Shown here piece by piece: positions 38,129 through 47,837 of a DNA stretch of 64,000 nucleotides (position 1 is the first letter of the stretch; each line of letters opens with the position of its first letter). The stretch is from Arsenophonus apicola. GTDB taxonomy: Bacteria > Pseudomonadota > Gammaproteobacteria > Enterobacterales > Enterobacteriaceae. The stretch is from NCBI RefSeq assembly GCF_020268605.1, contig NZ_CP084222.1, forward strand, positions 62,001-126,000. The letters are read 5' to 3'. The notes under the pieces are model-generated. The model saw nothing but the letters and a program-made list of their open reading frames with translations. It did no database searches and was not told the DNA's origin. A program made the translations under genes and the position numbers.

Positions 38129-38621
38129 TATCTGATTTATTTGAATATTAAATTGTTTTTTATCATATGGTTACATTTAATAATTAGTAGTATTAAAAGA
38201 CTGTTGACGCCAAAAGCTTTATAACCTTAACCTAATTCATCATTAGCTAAAACTGTAATAATGTTAAATTTTTGTTGACATAAATCTTTTTGCTAAGTAG
38301 ATTCGAATGCCGCATTGATAATTTCATCGTTTCAGGAATTAAATTCATTTTATCCCGCTGGAAAATGTTTTTATAGTATTGATACTTCGCGGTGTAAATA
38401 AGAGATAAAGATTACGTGTTACTTAGAACGTATAAGTTTTTATTATATTTATTTTTATTAGCAGCCATGAAGTAGGCATTAATATATTTATTTCAAGAAT
38501 GAAATTAAATATTGCATTTGTAGGTTATAGGGTGAAAGTTCTAAAAATTATTTAGTGTGAGATAATTGATTGTTAGAAAATATTAAATTACATATTTTCA
38601 TAAAATTTTAGGGGGTAAATA
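38129..38621. other. Intergenic stretch with nothing recognisable
   Basis: About 490 AT-rich bases between the exporter and the SGNH-like gene. I see no terminator with a T run, no repeat and no open frame of note. It must carry the promoter of the next gene. Confidence 0.35.
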
Positions 38622-39731
38622 ATGAAATATAAACAAATGACCCATCAGGAAGCTGTGAAAAGATGTTATGAACTTACACCGCAACTGCGTGAATATGATG
38701 AATTTATGTATTTAAGTATTCGCTGGCTTCCTTACACTATGTTTTTTCACCATAAGAATTATCGATCAGCCGTGATTAATACCTATGAAATGGGCTTCCG
38801 AATGAGTAAATCATTTTCGGGCTGGGTTTCGCCAACTAATTTTCCAACCGATGAATCAGTTAACATTGTTATTGGTGGTTCGACTGCAATGGGAACCGGA
38901 GCTACTTCGGATGCATATACAATTTCTTCTATACTTTCTAAGTTAACTGGAGAAATATGGCTTAATTTTGGTGGTAGTGGATACAATTGTGTGCAGGAAG
39001 CAATTCTTTTTATGCTGAATCAGCATCGGTTTAAAAAGATAAAAAATATTATTATCTTAAGTGGTGTTAGCACACTAACCTTTGAGGGGCTTTCCGACGA
39101 TTTTACCTCAGAATATGGTAAATATTATTATTCTTACGAACTGGTTCATTATATGAATAAATATAATGAAGATTTAACCTATAGAATAAATTCTAATGCA
39201 TCATGCAGTAATAGTGCTGTAAAAAAGTTTATTCCAAAGCTTGCTGAAAGATTAAATAATTGGCTTGATGATCTTGCTCAAAACCCAATGGAAAAGGTAT
39301 ATACTGATACCTACGTAGATATTAAGGAACGTATCAATCGAGCAGTTAAAATGACTGTTCAATCAGCCGTTCAGATAAAACAGTTAGCCAAAAAGCATGA
39401 TGCTAAAGTGTATTATATCCTGCAGCCACTATCTCGATGGAGTAAAGATCAGTTTCATAAAGATGAAGAGGAGATGTTTTACGCAATAAATGCTTGTGCA
39501 AACAAATTTTGGCAATTATTTGATCATTTATGTTCCTTGGACTTACATAAAAAGTATTCTTCACAGCTGGAAGCGGGTTGTCAAAAAGAAAACATACCTT
39601 ATTATGATATGAATATTTTAATGAGTTTGTCGCCTAAACTTCACGATAATATTTATGTTGATCACCTTCATTTTAATAATTTAGGATATGAAGAGGTGGG
39701 AAAATTAATTTATGAAAAAATTCTTAATTAG
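38622..39731 (+). CDS. SGNH/GDSL-like hydrolase, cytoplasmic, function unknown
   Basis: 369 residues, preceded by a strong AGGGGG ribosome site. Two features suggest the SGNH fold: NIVIGGSTAMGTGA (Ser87, block I position) and the C-terminal VDHLHFNNLGYEEVGKLI, where Asp347 and His350 form the DxxH pair that ends this fold. LNFGGSGYNCVQEAILF, a Gly/Asn block, fits the oxyanion-hole regions. SGNH proteins cleave or transfer acyl esters. There is no signal peptide, so a cytoplasmic substrate is expected. It is transcribed alone, 490 bases behind the MMPL-type exporter. A link to that exporter (acylated lipid cargo) is possible but only inference from position. Confidence 0.6.
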   Translation: MKYKQMTHQEAVKRCYELTPQLREYDEFMYLSIRWLPYTMFFHHKNYRSAVINTYEMGFRMSKSFSGWVSPTNFPTDESVNIVIGGSTAMGTGATSDAYTISSILSKLTGEIWLNFGGSGYNCVQEAILFMLNQHRFKKIKNIIILSGVSTLTFEGLSDDFTSEYGKYYYSYELVHYMNKYNEDLTYRINSNASCSNSAVKKFIPKLAERLNNWLDDLAQNPMEKVYTDTYVDIKERINRAVKMTVQSAVQIKQLAKKHDAKVYYILQPLSRWSKDQFHKDEEEMFYAINACANKFWQLFDHLCSLDLHKKYSSQLEAGCQKENIPYYDMNILMSLSPKLHDNIYVDHLHFNNLGYEEVGKLIYEKILN

Positions 39732-40323
39732 ATGATAGAAGTTTTCAGCCTTGTTTATGCCATTAAATTTTTAATAATAGAAAATAATAAATTTAGTCTA
39801 TTTTATGTTAACAATTAATATATTTATATGATTTTCAATCTAGTATTAATTATAAACATCTATTTTATTAAAAGATAGAATAGATACTCCTTATATAGTG
39901 AGTTATACAACATTTTTCTTTTGGTGAAATTTTATTTTTTTGTCGATCGAATTTATTGCTCCATCTATTGTGTTGCCTTACTATGGATTTTAATAATGCT
40001 TACAGCAAATGTAAGATAGTATTAAAAAATAATTGGTAAAAAATATTGTCGGCAGAAAAGAAAATAAAGATCTTTGCTGTCGGCATAGAGAATAAAATTT
40101 GTATCATAAAATAGGGTTCAGATCATAGTGGGAAAAAATATTTTCTTAAATTTTAAACAATTCTATTGAGGGATCCAATGATTAACTTAAAAATTGGTTA
40201 TTATGTTAGTTCAGATTGATCTGGCAATCGCTAGATTTGGAAATTAATTCGATTAATATTATTGGTTTCATTTTCACTTACAGGTTATCTTATCGCTACT
40301 ATAAATAACAAATTTTTTGCTAA
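39732..40323. other. Intergenic stretch between convergent genes
   Basis: About 590 AT-rich bases between the ends of the SGNH-like gene (+) and the outer-membrane protein gene (-). I see neither a clear terminator hairpin nor a credible small gene. Confidence 0.35.
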
Positions 40324-41472
40324 TCAGAATGCCTCACCCACTTGGAAATAAAAGCCAGTGCTATTGCGACCGATACCAAAATCTATTCGAATATTCATTC
40401 TAGGTTTAAATTCAAATCGATAGCCTATACCAATAGTGGGTAACCAATGATTAGAGCCTAATTTTGATGGTGAATCACTAAGTGTTCCTGCCCCAATCCA
40501 ACCAACGATACCATGGCGCCAATCTAACTTTCGACGATACTCTAATTGGGTAGTAAAAACATTATTATCACGATAACGTCCTTCATAATAACCTCTCATC
40601 TGATTTGCATTTCCTAATAAAGAGAGATGATCCCAAGGCACTGAACCTGAAGTAAAACGGGCATAATTATCAACGGCTAAAACGCTATTTTCTGATAGTG
40701 TGTAATAGGCAGAATATTGTAACTGTGTGCTTTGAAAACGATTGTCGCTAGCCAGTTCTGGAGAAAAATAGCTGTAAATAACTTCAAAAGCTTGACCATG
40801 TCGGGCGTTAGGTAAGAAATCACGGGAATCATAATTGAAGTGGGCACTAATTGCAGAACTACGTATAGAACGACCACCGACTGAATTGGCAAAATAATTT
40901 TTGCTACTCTCATCTAAATCATTAGCATTAAGTAATGAAAAATCCCAACCTAATCCTATATAAGTATTATCAATTATGCGATATAGTACTCTTGGTCTGA
41001 TAGCAAATTCTTGAGATTTATATTCCACTTTGTTGTGGTCATTTTTACCGGCAGAATAACCTTTTCCCCAATAGTAAGTGGGGATGTTATTTACAGTACC
41101 GGAAATAAATAAACGCCATTGTTCGGCAGATAAAAAATTATAATTATTAAAATTTAGTCCGAAAGCGCCAGTCGCTGAGGCAAATCCACTTACACCCAAT
41201 GATGAGGGTTGACTAATTTTATCATTTCTATCAATACGATATAACCCCACTAATGCCACACCAACGCCGGCACTCATTTCTGGTGTATAAAACGGGCCAG
41301 GCAATAATCCCCAATCGATAGTTTTAGTGTCATCAAAACGGTTTGCTCCACCCAACTTTTCGAGCTGATTATCTATATTTTGTCGTTCGGGAAAAATGTT
41401 GGCGTTGGCAGTCGTCGACACAATAAGTACATTGATTAAAATTAATCTTATGATGTTACGATAAAAATTCAT
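40324..41472 (-). CDS. Outer-membrane beta-barrel protein, BamA/TamA (D15 surface antigen) superfamily
   Basis: 382 residues with a signal peptide ending near TTANA. The body is a 16-strand-type barrel of the D15/Omp85 C-terminal class: LPGPFYTPEMSAGVGVALVG (first strand), NYDSRDFLPNARHGQAFEV (the conserved DxRD-like loop region), LGNANQMRGYYEGRYRDNNVF, which carries the (V/I)RG(Y/F)-type loop motif as MRGYYEGRY, and RMNIRIDFGIGRNSTGFYF before the terminal Phe. No POTRA domains precede the barrel, so it is a stand-alone barrel and not BamA or TamA itself. Similar barrels sit in patatin-like phospholipases and in ShlB-type proteins. The function is not deducible. It is alone on the minus strand. 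Confidence 0.8.
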   Translation of the reverse strand: MNFYRNIIRLILINVLIVSTTANANIFPERQNIDNQLEKLGGANRFDDTKTIDWGLLPGPFYTPEMSAGVGVALVGLYRIDRNDKISQPSSLGVSGFASATGAFGLNFNNYNFLSAEQWRLFISGTVNNIPTYYWGKGYSAGKNDHNKVEYKSQEFAIRPRVLYRIIDNTYIGLGWDFSLLNANDLDESSKNYFANSVGGRSIRSSAISAHFNYDSRDFLPNARHGQAFEVIYSYFSPELASDNRFQSTQLQYSAYYTLSENSVLAVDNYARFTSGSVPWDHLSLLGNANQMRGYYEGRYRDNNVFTTQLEYRRKLDWRHGIVGWIGAGTLSDSPSKLGSNHWLPTIGIGYRFEFKPRMNIRIDFGIGRNSTGFYFQVGEAF

Positions 41473-41971
41473 TAAAAAAACACAGCTCCCCTGGAAAATA
41501 AAGTCATTACGGCTATTATTGCAGCCGATTTTATAAATATTATTACAATTAAATGTTGGTTTGAGTCTTACACTAGTAGTTGTAATTTGATTTATTTTAC
41601 TAAATTATCTTTGATTTTATTTTTGCTTTTTGAGCTTTTTATGTAGTGTTTTTATATTGTGCCACTAAAGTTCAAAAACATAATGATGATGATATAGAGA
41701 TTTTATCAGATTATCAAATATTCAAATTTAACAATGGCATGTTATTTTATATATTTAATTAAAAATAACTGATAACATTATTGATTAATAAATTTATTGT
41801 TGTAGGGAAAAATTAATTTTCAATTAATAGTGAGGCTTTATTATTGTGTTATAAATAATTTTTTTTAATTTTATTTGTCAGTATTTAATTAGCATAAATG
41901 TTACAAAATTAAAAAAGACTTTTCGATTTATTTATCATTATAACTAAATGAATGTTTATAATTTTTTATTG
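41473..41971. other. AT-rich intergenic stretch
   Basis: About 500 bases upstream of the D15-type barrel gene and downstream of the XRE regulator gene, both on the minus strand. It is very AT-rich with no open frame. The barrel promoter is expected here but no box stands out from the background. Confidence 0.35.
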
Positions 41972-42244
41972 TTAATTAATGAAAGGGCTTAAAAAGTGAT
42001 GGTGACTTATACTTTTTTGTTCGTTACAGGAATCTAAGAATTGACTAATGGTTATATCAAATATATCGCAAAAAATATAGATTTTATCAATAGTAATCAG
42101 GCTAATACCATTTTCGTAGCGTGATAATTGTTGTTGTGATATACCAAGATTAACTGATAATTCCTTTCCGGTCATTCCATTATATTTTCTGATTTTTTTA
42201 ATCTTTCTACCTAATGAATAAGCTATCTCTTGGCGTCTTTTCAT
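41972..42244 (-). CDS. Small XRE-type helix-turn-helix regulator
   Basis: About 90 residues. TTGGAG precedes the ATG at 42244 by seven bases; a longer frame would start at the TTG inside that ribosome site, so MKRRQEIAYSLG is the better start. The helix-turn-helix spans GMTGKELSVNLGISQQQLSRYENG, followed by the usual TIDKIYIFCDIFDITISQFL helices. Length and layout resemble MrpJ-type fimbrial/motility regulators of Proteus and relatives, but no fimbrial operon is nearby. It may control the flanking outer-membrane protein genes. That is inference only. Confidence 0.8.
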   Translation of the reverse strand: MKRRQEIAYSLGRKIKKIRKYNGMTGKELSVNLGISQQQLSRYENGISLITIDKIYIFCDIFDITISQFLDSCNEQKSISHHHFLSPFIN

Positions 42245-42311
42245 GAAGTGCTCCAATTAATATAGAGTTTGTTTTAATGATAATTAATCACATAAGAAAA
42301 AAACAATTATA

Positions 42312-42352
42312 AAAAAATATTTGGAAATCAGAAAATAAATTATCTGATTTCC
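42312..42352 (-). terminator. Terminator of the outer-membrane protein gene (minus strand)
   Basis: Perfect 10-bp stem GGAAATCAGA / TCTGATTTCC (42323-42332 and 42343-42352). Read on the minus strand it follows the outer-membrane protein stop by about 70 bases and runs into AAATATTTTTTTAT. Confidence 0.75.
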
Positions 42353-42424
42353 AGATAAAAATTGGCAAAAAATATTATATATTAATTCAGATTAAAAAAT
42401 CACTAATTAAAAAATTAAATCCAA

Positions 42425-43165
42425 TTAGAATAGATATGTCATTCCTAACATAATGTCATGGCTATGTAATCTGGACTCCAAATTGCCTTTTATATTTATT
42501 GGACCTAGATTTGTTACGCCATTGGTTTTGGTTTTTCCGGCATTGATATAACGGTAGCTAAGATCTAAAGCCAGATTACTATTAATATCATATTTTACAC
42601 CCGCACCAATACTCCAGGCAAAATTATAATTGACTTTTTTACCCGACAATAATTTAGTGTTATTGTTTCGATAATCAGCGCTAATATTCGCAGTTCGATT
42701 ATTTTGCGCAACACCCACCCCAGCTAAGACATAAGGTGTAAATTGGCTACTATTCTCTAAATCATAAATTGCATTTACCATTAAAGTATTGATTTGAATT
42801 TTATCTTTCATTTCTATATCTAAGGGCTGATTTGCAATTTCTTCACCAGTTGAACCATTTTTTTTCAGATTACTTCTGGCAGTAAAATCTAATTCCACTC
42901 TGACCGGCAATTGAAACATAGGCTTAAAGTTATAACCTAAAGCAATTCCGCCTCCTAAGGCACCAGAAGGAATATCATCTAATTTTCCACTTTCATCAAA
43001 GATGTTATTACTATTTATTGCAGCAGAAATTGAACCCGCAGATTTTGTCGATTGTACAACAGAGCCACCGATTTTACCGGTAATATACAATCCTGTTTGG
43101 TCTGCTGCATTTGCCATGGTGGCAGGCAATCCCGCTATTAAAAATAAGACAAGACACTTTTTCAT
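42425..43165 (-). CDS. Small outer-membrane beta-barrel protein (opacity/OmpX-like)
   Basis: 246 residues. A clear signal peptide (MKKCLVLFLIAGLPATMANA) precedes ADQTGLYITGKIGGSVV. The mature protein alternates as an eight-strand barrel: ALGGGIALGYNFKP, VRVELDFTARS, INTLMVNAIYDLE, FTPYVLAGVGVAQN, FAWSIGAGVKYDIN, LALDLSYRYIN, and the C-terminal strand HDIMLGMTYLF ending in Phe, as required for BAM insertion. This matches the opacity/Msp4-type surface antigens and OmpX-like adhesins. It is transcribed alone, with a terminator behind. Surface adhesion or immune interaction is plausible but not shown. Confidence 0.85.
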   Translation of the reverse strand: MKKCLVLFLIAGLPATMANAADQTGLYITGKIGGSVVQSTKSAGSISAAINSNNIFDESGKLDDIPSGALGGGIALGYNFKPMFQLPVRVELDFTARSNLKKNGSTGEEIANQPLDIEMKDKIQINTLMVNAIYDLENSSQFTPYVLAGVGVAQNNRTANISADYRNNNTKLLSGKKVNYNFAWSIGAGVKYDINSNLALDLSYRYINAGKTKTNGVTNLGPINIKGNLESRLHSHDIMLGMTYLF

Positions 43166-43403
43166 ACAATAATTTCTCCGGTTTAATTGATATCAAAATA
43201 TATTAATAATCAACTGACTAACCTTTCTAAATTAATCAGAATAAAGCCTATAAGTAGTAATCAGCAATTCAGCAATAATGGAGTGTGCTCTAATTAACTA
43301 TTATTATATGGCTTATATTTCTTTATTATGTTGAGTAATTTTTTGTCACATAAAAATTACTTAACGGTAATATAAAGTTAACTTGATGGGATTTAAACAA
43401 GAG

Positions 43404-43425
43404 TACTCTCAAAAATAAGAGAGTA
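43404..43425. terminator. Weak hairpin after the hybrid kinase gene
   Basis: Stem TACTCTC / GAGAGTA with an 8-base A-rich loop, 40 bases beyond the kinase stop on the minus strand. The downstream T tract is poor, so it is a possible end-of-transcript stem only. Confidence 0.35.
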
Positions 43426-43465
43426 GAAAAATGAAATATGTCGTTTTAGCCAGAGCTAATCATGA

Positions 43466-45778
43466 TTAATTAAAATCATTTTTTTTATGAGTTAAAGCTT
43501 CTAATTGAAACAGTAAGACTTTTATAAGCGCATTGTTTTTTATATCAATGCTATCTTTTTTAATTAAATTTTCAATTGAAGTTATTAAATTCGCTATGGC
43601 ATGACTATTATTTTGTAGAGCTGCTCCTTTCATTCTATGTAAATAGTAGTTGATATTATTCGTATCATTCATAGTGCTAGCTAAACTTAAGTTTTTAAAA
43701 TCTAGGGTTAATATTTTATAAAATAGTTCATCAATATTATTAGTATTAATATTTTCAGATAGATCTTCTATATTAGAATTTAAATAACTCCATTTAGTTA
43801 AACATGTGGCTAAGTCTTTTAAAGTTATCGGTTTTGATAAAATATCATTGCCACCATGATTAATGAATTGTTCAATATGTTGATTGCTGGTATTCGCAGA
43901 GATGGAAATTATTGGTGTAGTAACCCGATTTTGTATTTTTTCTAGATTTCTTATTGTATTACATACTTCATATCCGGTCATGTCAGGCAGAAAACTATCT
44001 AATAGTACTAAATCATAATAATTTTCTTGTTTGAATTTTTCTATTGCATCATTACCATTTAATACATACTCCCAATCACATTTTAAAATATCTAATTGCT
44101 TCGTAATAACATCAATATTATATATGTTATCATCAACAATAAGAATCGATAATCTATTTAATGGACTGATTTTTTTTATATTTATTTCTTCGTCTTTATT
44201 GATGTTTATTATTTCATTAGATTTATCAGCTGGAATAGCAATTTTTATTTCTGTACCGATATTTTTTATACTTTTAATTGAAAAATCAGCCTTCATAATC
44301 TTAGAAAATTGTTTACAGATGAATAATCCAAGACCACTACACGTTTGATTATAATTTAATTCTTTATTTGTAACTTGAAACCATGGTTGAAAGAGCTTTT
44401 TTTGTTTTTTGTCATCAATTCCTATGCCAGAGTCTTTTATTAATAAAAATAATTTATTTTTTTTATATTTAGCGGTATATAAAATGTAGCCTTGTTCTGT
44501 AAATTTTATTGCATTGGATATGATGTTTCGTAATATTTGACGTAATTTATCACAATCAATATTAATATATGTTTTTTCCGGAATAAATGATTTGTAAATT
44601 AAAGCTATTTTTTTAGACTCAGATAAAGGAGTGAATTCATTTTTTATTTCTATAAGTAATTGATTGATATCAATCGCTTTGTTTCTTAATTTTAGTTCTT
44701 TTGCTTCCAATTTAGAAGCATCTAATACATTATTAAGAAATGAGAGCAAAGCTAAGGATGAATTTATCGAAATAGTTGTAAATCTCTCCAGATCCTTATT
44801 TTTTAATTTGATTTTTAATATTTCTAGTGATGCTATAATTGCATTTAATGGTGTACGAATTTCATGACTCATCATAGAAATAAAGAGTGATTTTGATAAT
44901 TCATTATTTTGAGCAGATATTTGCGCTTTTCTAATATAAAAAAGTAGTGTTAATAGGAATAAAAATATTAAAATAGCGGTAATTATTTCAAGATAATAAT
45001 ATTTTAATATCATATTAAATGGTGGTGCTGTGATATCTAATTCATCAATCCATTTTTTATATATTTCATCACTTCGTTTTGCAGAGATACTATTTAGCGA
45101 TTTATCAATAATAGATTTTAATATGGGCATATCAGATGAAATAGCCATAGTGATATTGGTGTTTAATTCAGGAATTACACCAGAAAAATTTAAATGATTG
45201 GCATAATATTTATGAACCAAAGGCCAAAATATAAGATTTGGACCTATAACGGCATATGCATCACAGGTATCACACAGCTGATTTAAGCTTGAAATTGCAT
45301 CTTCTTCTGGAATTAATATTATTTGGGGATAGTGTTCCTTTAAAAAAGCCTCATAAGGACTATTTCTTTTTACCACAACTTTCTTCCCATCTAGTTGGTG
45401 AGGTGTAAACATAGATGGTGCATCTGGTCTTGTGACGATTACTGCTGAGGTGAAGATATAGGGATAGCTTTGTAACCATTTTTTATCATGAGACGTTTTA
45501 CTAATAAAATTAGCAATAATTTTTATATTTTTTTCTTTTTGATCACGATAGATAAATTTTAATCCGGTTTTTTTTTCTATTTCATTTAAATATTCGCGAG
45601 ATATGCCATGATGAACATTATTATGAATATACTCTATTCGATTATTAGGAATGATAGTATAATAAATGACAGGGTTATGCTTTAACCAATCCCGTTCAAT
45701 TTGATTAAATTCTGTCGCTAAAGTAGTAGTCGGTAAAATTAAATTAAAAATTAGGCTAATTAATTTAAATTTTTTCAT
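43466..45778 (-). CDS. Hybrid sensor histidine kinase, BvgS/EvgS-like
   Basis: 770 residues. Order: signal peptide (to about residue 21); one periplasmic venus-flytrap (SBP_bac_3-like) sensor to about 255, with DGKKVVVKRNSPYEAFLKEHYP; a membrane helix (YYLEIITAILIFLFLLTLLFYI, written here only as a landmark near 262-283); HisKA with MMSHEIRTPLNAI (His305); HATPase with NIISNAIKFTEQG, DSGIGID and CSGLGLFICKQF; receiver domain with LVLLDSFLPDMTG (Asp594); and an Hpt domain with YLHRMKGAAL (His714). This is the four-step phosphorelay of BvgS/EvgS, but with a single sensor domain and so shorter than EvgS (about 1200). It overlaps the response regulator gene by 14 bases, its evident partner. All phospho-acceptors are intact. 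The ligand is unknown. Confidence 0.92.
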   Translation of the reverse strand: MKKFKLISLIFNLILPTTTLATEFNQIERDWLKHNPVIYYTIIPNNRIEYIHNNVHHGISREYLNEIEKKTGLKFIYRDQKEKNIKIIANFISKTSHDKKWLQSYPYIFTSAVIVTRPDAPSMFTPHQLDGKKVVVKRNSPYEAFLKEHYPQIILIPEEDAISSLNQLCDTCDAYAVIGPNLIFWPLVHKYYANHLNFSGVIPELNTNITMAISSDMPILKSIIDKSLNSISAKRSDEIYKKWIDELDITAPPFNMILKYYYLEIITAILIFLFLLTLLFYIRKAQISAQNNELSKSLFISMMSHEIRTPLNAIIASLEILKIKLKNKDLERFTTISINSSLALLSFLNNVLDASKLEAKELKLRNKAIDINQLLIEIKNEFTPLSESKKIALIYKSFIPEKTYINIDCDKLRQILRNIISNAIKFTEQGYILYTAKYKKNKLFLLIKDSGIGIDDKKQKKLFQPWFQVTNKELNYNQTCSGLGLFICKQFSKIMKADFSIKSIKNIGTEIKIAIPADKSNEIININKDEEINIKKISPLNRLSILIVDDNIYNIDVITKQLDILKCDWEYVLNGNDAIEKFKQENYYDLVLLDSFLPDMTGYEVCNTIRNLEKIQNRVTTPIISISANTSNQHIEQFINHGGNDILSKPITLKDLATCLTKWSYLNSNIEDLSENINTNNIDELFYKILTLDFKNLSLASTMNDTNNINYYLHRMKGAALQNNSHAIANLITSIENLIKKDSIDIKNNALIKVLLFQLEALTHKKNDFN

Positions 45779-46454
45779 TTTTCAATATTTCGTCTTTTAT
45801 AATAAATAATTGATGATCGGCAGTTAAACCTAATTTTCTAAGTGCGGTTTGTTTTTGTCCACTTATTGTTTTTATACTGCGATTATATTTTTGGGCAATC
45901 ATTGAAACAGTTAAACCATCGAGAAAACAGCGAATTACTTCTAACTCTTTTTTAGATAAATCAGCAACGGAGACATTTGATAATATAGAGTTTGATGAAT
46001 TATCAGTGATACTTTCATAGTGAAACTCAAGTTTTTTTAAACTGTCAAATACCTGATTAAAATAATATTTTCCTTTATATATCGCATCTATCGCATCTAT
46101 TGCATTTATTAGCTGTTGCTTTTTAGCATTTTTTTTACTTATAAAACCTTTTGCTCCACATCTGAAAATTTGTCCTGTTATGGCAAGATCTGAATAGGCA
46201 GATATAACTAATATTTTTAATTTGTTATATCTTTTATGAAGATCCTTTATCAGGGTAAGTCCATCTAAATCTTCAGGTGATAATGCATAATCCATGATTA
46301 TTATATCAGGTGTATTGGCAGCTAAATATTTTTTTAAGTCATGAGAGTTTGTGTAACTATTTGATACTGAGACATGAGTTGATTCTAGTTCTTTTTCTAT
46401 TCCAGATAAAATTATAGAATGATCATCTAGTACAACTACCTCTATTTTTTTCAT
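45765..46454 (-). CDS. LuxR-type response regulator (BvgA/EvgA/RcsB-like)
   Basis: About 229 residues from the ATG at 46454; another ATG six bases upstream lies inside the GGATG ribosome site. The receiver domain has acidic pocket VVLDDHS, phospho-acceptor Asp (IIIMDYALS, residue 55 from this start) and conserved Lys (GFISKKNA). The C-terminal GerE/LuxR helix-turn-helix reads LSKKELEVIRCFLDGLTVSM followed by IAQKYNRSIKTISGQKQTAL, very like RcsB and EvgA. It overlaps the kinase gene by 14 bases, so the two are translated together. A direct repeat ATCGCATCT gives DAIDAIDAI in the linker. Targets are unknown; nearby outer-membrane protein genes are candidates. Confidence 0.92.
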   Translation of the reverse strand: MKKIEVVVLDDHSIILSGIEKELESTHVSVSNSYTNSHDLKKYLAANTPDIIIMDYALSPEDLDGLTLIKDLHKRYNKLKILVISAYSDLAITGQIFRCGAKGFISKKNAKKQQLINAIDAIDAIYKGKYYFNQVFDSLKKLEFHYESITDNSSNSILSNVSVADLSKKELEVIRCFLDGLTVSMIAQKYNRSIKTISGQKQTALRKLGLTADHQLFIIKDEILKNEKI

Positions 46455-46460
46455 ACACAT

Positions 46461-47063
46461 CCTTTACAATAGCTGAAGTTGGCAATAATTTTGAGATTAC
46501 CATTTTTTATTGCTAAATATTTGGCAATTTATTTTTTAATTATAATAGAAAAATAACGATTATAAACAATTTAATAAAATTTTTTTAAAATATTTCAAGG
46601 AATTTGTTAAATAGATAATTCTTGACGTCAGAAAATGAATCCCACGTTAATAAGAAATTTCATTATGTTGAGACTTAAAAAATAATCAAGATGTTTCTAA
46701 TTTAGTCTGTGATTTATCTTTATAGCAATATAAATTTAAATATTTTCTTTGTTGTCAAATTTTTAGCTGGATATTGATTAAACATATTGCTATAGAAGTA
46801 GAATTTATTTAGGAACTTGAAGAAATTAAGAATCGTTAAATCTATTTTATACGAAGTAAATGATTTAGTGTTATAGAACATATTTTTAAGTTATATAACA
46901 ATAAAAAACTATTATGTCAAAATACAATACCTGGTTGTGTATTAATTATTTTAGGTAAGAAATAGAAAGTTATTTTGTTAGATTATTATAACTTCACTTT
47001 ATTTTTTAGATAGTTATAGTGTTTTAACTATTTTATTTAATAATTAATCCTCATTTAACATAG
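46461..47063. other. AT-rich gap upstream of the two-component operon
   Basis: About 600 bases between the response regulator start and the cpxP terminator. No gene is supportable. It holds the promoter of the two-component operon, which I cannot pin down against the AT background. Confidence 0.35.
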
Positions 47064-47088
47064 AAAAAAGCCCTCTATAATAGAGGGC
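47064..47088 (-). terminator. Rho-independent terminator of cpxP
   Basis: GCCCTCTA / TAGAGGGC with a TAA loop (47070-47088). Read on the minus strand it is followed by six T. It lies about 80 bases after the cpxP stop. Confidence 0.85.
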
Positions 47089-47170
47089 AACAAAGACAGG
47101 GATGGTGTCTATGGCAAGGAAAAACTTCAATGATTACTTGCTACTTATTGCTAAGTTTGTTACGAAATAT

Positions 47171-47683
47171 TCAATACTTTGATCGCGATAGCTGTTTTTG
47201 ATGTTGTTTCTCCAGTATCATTTTTTGATCGTGAGTTAATAATTTATAAAATTGGTGATAAATGCGTGCCATCTCAATTTGTTGTTCAACAATTTCTTGT
47301 GACAGTTTTTCTGCTGTTGCACGAAAAGCGACTTCATCAAAAATATCTGCTGTCATCAAATCATGTAAAGTTTCTCGTTCTTGTCGTGAAACTTTCTTTT
47401 TAAAGCTTTGTTGCCGCTGTGAAGCCATCAGGTCACGCATTTGCTGGCGTTGTCTTTCGCTTAAAGTAATACCTTTTATTAAAGGGACAAATATATCATA
47501 GGGATTACATAGCCTATCTCTTGTTATGTTCCGCTTAGAAATAGGATTATCATGTTTTACAGCCTGTATTTGTTCGGCAGATTTTGTTGTTGCTAAACTA
47601 ACATCTGCTGCTTCGGCTAAAGCCGATGTTGAGCCAACAATAAATAGCGATGATGTAAAAGTTATCATTGCCCAGTGACGCAT
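47171..47683 (-). CDS. cpxP: Periplasmic Cpx feedback inhibitor/adaptor CpxP
   Basis: 170 residues with an N-terminal signal peptide (to about ALAEA). CpxP is a periplasmic all-helical dimer that binds the CpxA sensor and damps the envelope-stress response, and delivers misfolded proteins for degradation. The LTxxQ-type motifs are visible as ITLSERQRQQMRDLMAS and LLTHDQKMILEK, and the helix TADIFDEVAFRATAEKLSQE matches the E. coli protein. GGGAG precedes the ATG. It diverges from cpxRA and shares the CpxR box between them. It is shorter at the C-terminus than I expect for some homologues, but complete. Confidence 0.93.
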   Translation of the reverse strand: MRHWAMITFTSSLFIVGSTSALAEAADVSLATTKSAEQIQAVKHDNPISKRNITRDRLCNPYDIFVPLIKGITLSERQRQQMRDLMASQRQQSFKKKVSRQERETLHDLMTADIFDEVAFRATAEKLSQEIVEQQIEMARIYHQFYKLLTHDQKMILEKQHQKQLSRSKY

Positions 47684-47769
47684 TAATAATTTACTCCCGC
47701 CCTCTTTGGATAAAAATGTTAATATTATACTAACTATATCCGTGTGGTTGAAAACTAGCGTCAGAGCGT

Positions 47770-47784
47770 GTAAAAGAACGTAAA
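47770..47784 (+). promoter_or_regulatory. CpxR binding box between cpxP and cpxRA
   Basis: GTAAA-AGAAC-GTAAA is an exact match to the CpxR consensus GTAAA(N5)GTAAA. It lies in the 154-base divergent region and is expected to activate cpxP strongly and autoregulate cpxRA when CpxR is phosphorylated. Confidence 0.9.
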
Positions 47785-47837
47785 GTCATGGCATCGCGGC
47801 GATTCTTGTCGTATTTTGCTCTTGGAGGATATGACTA

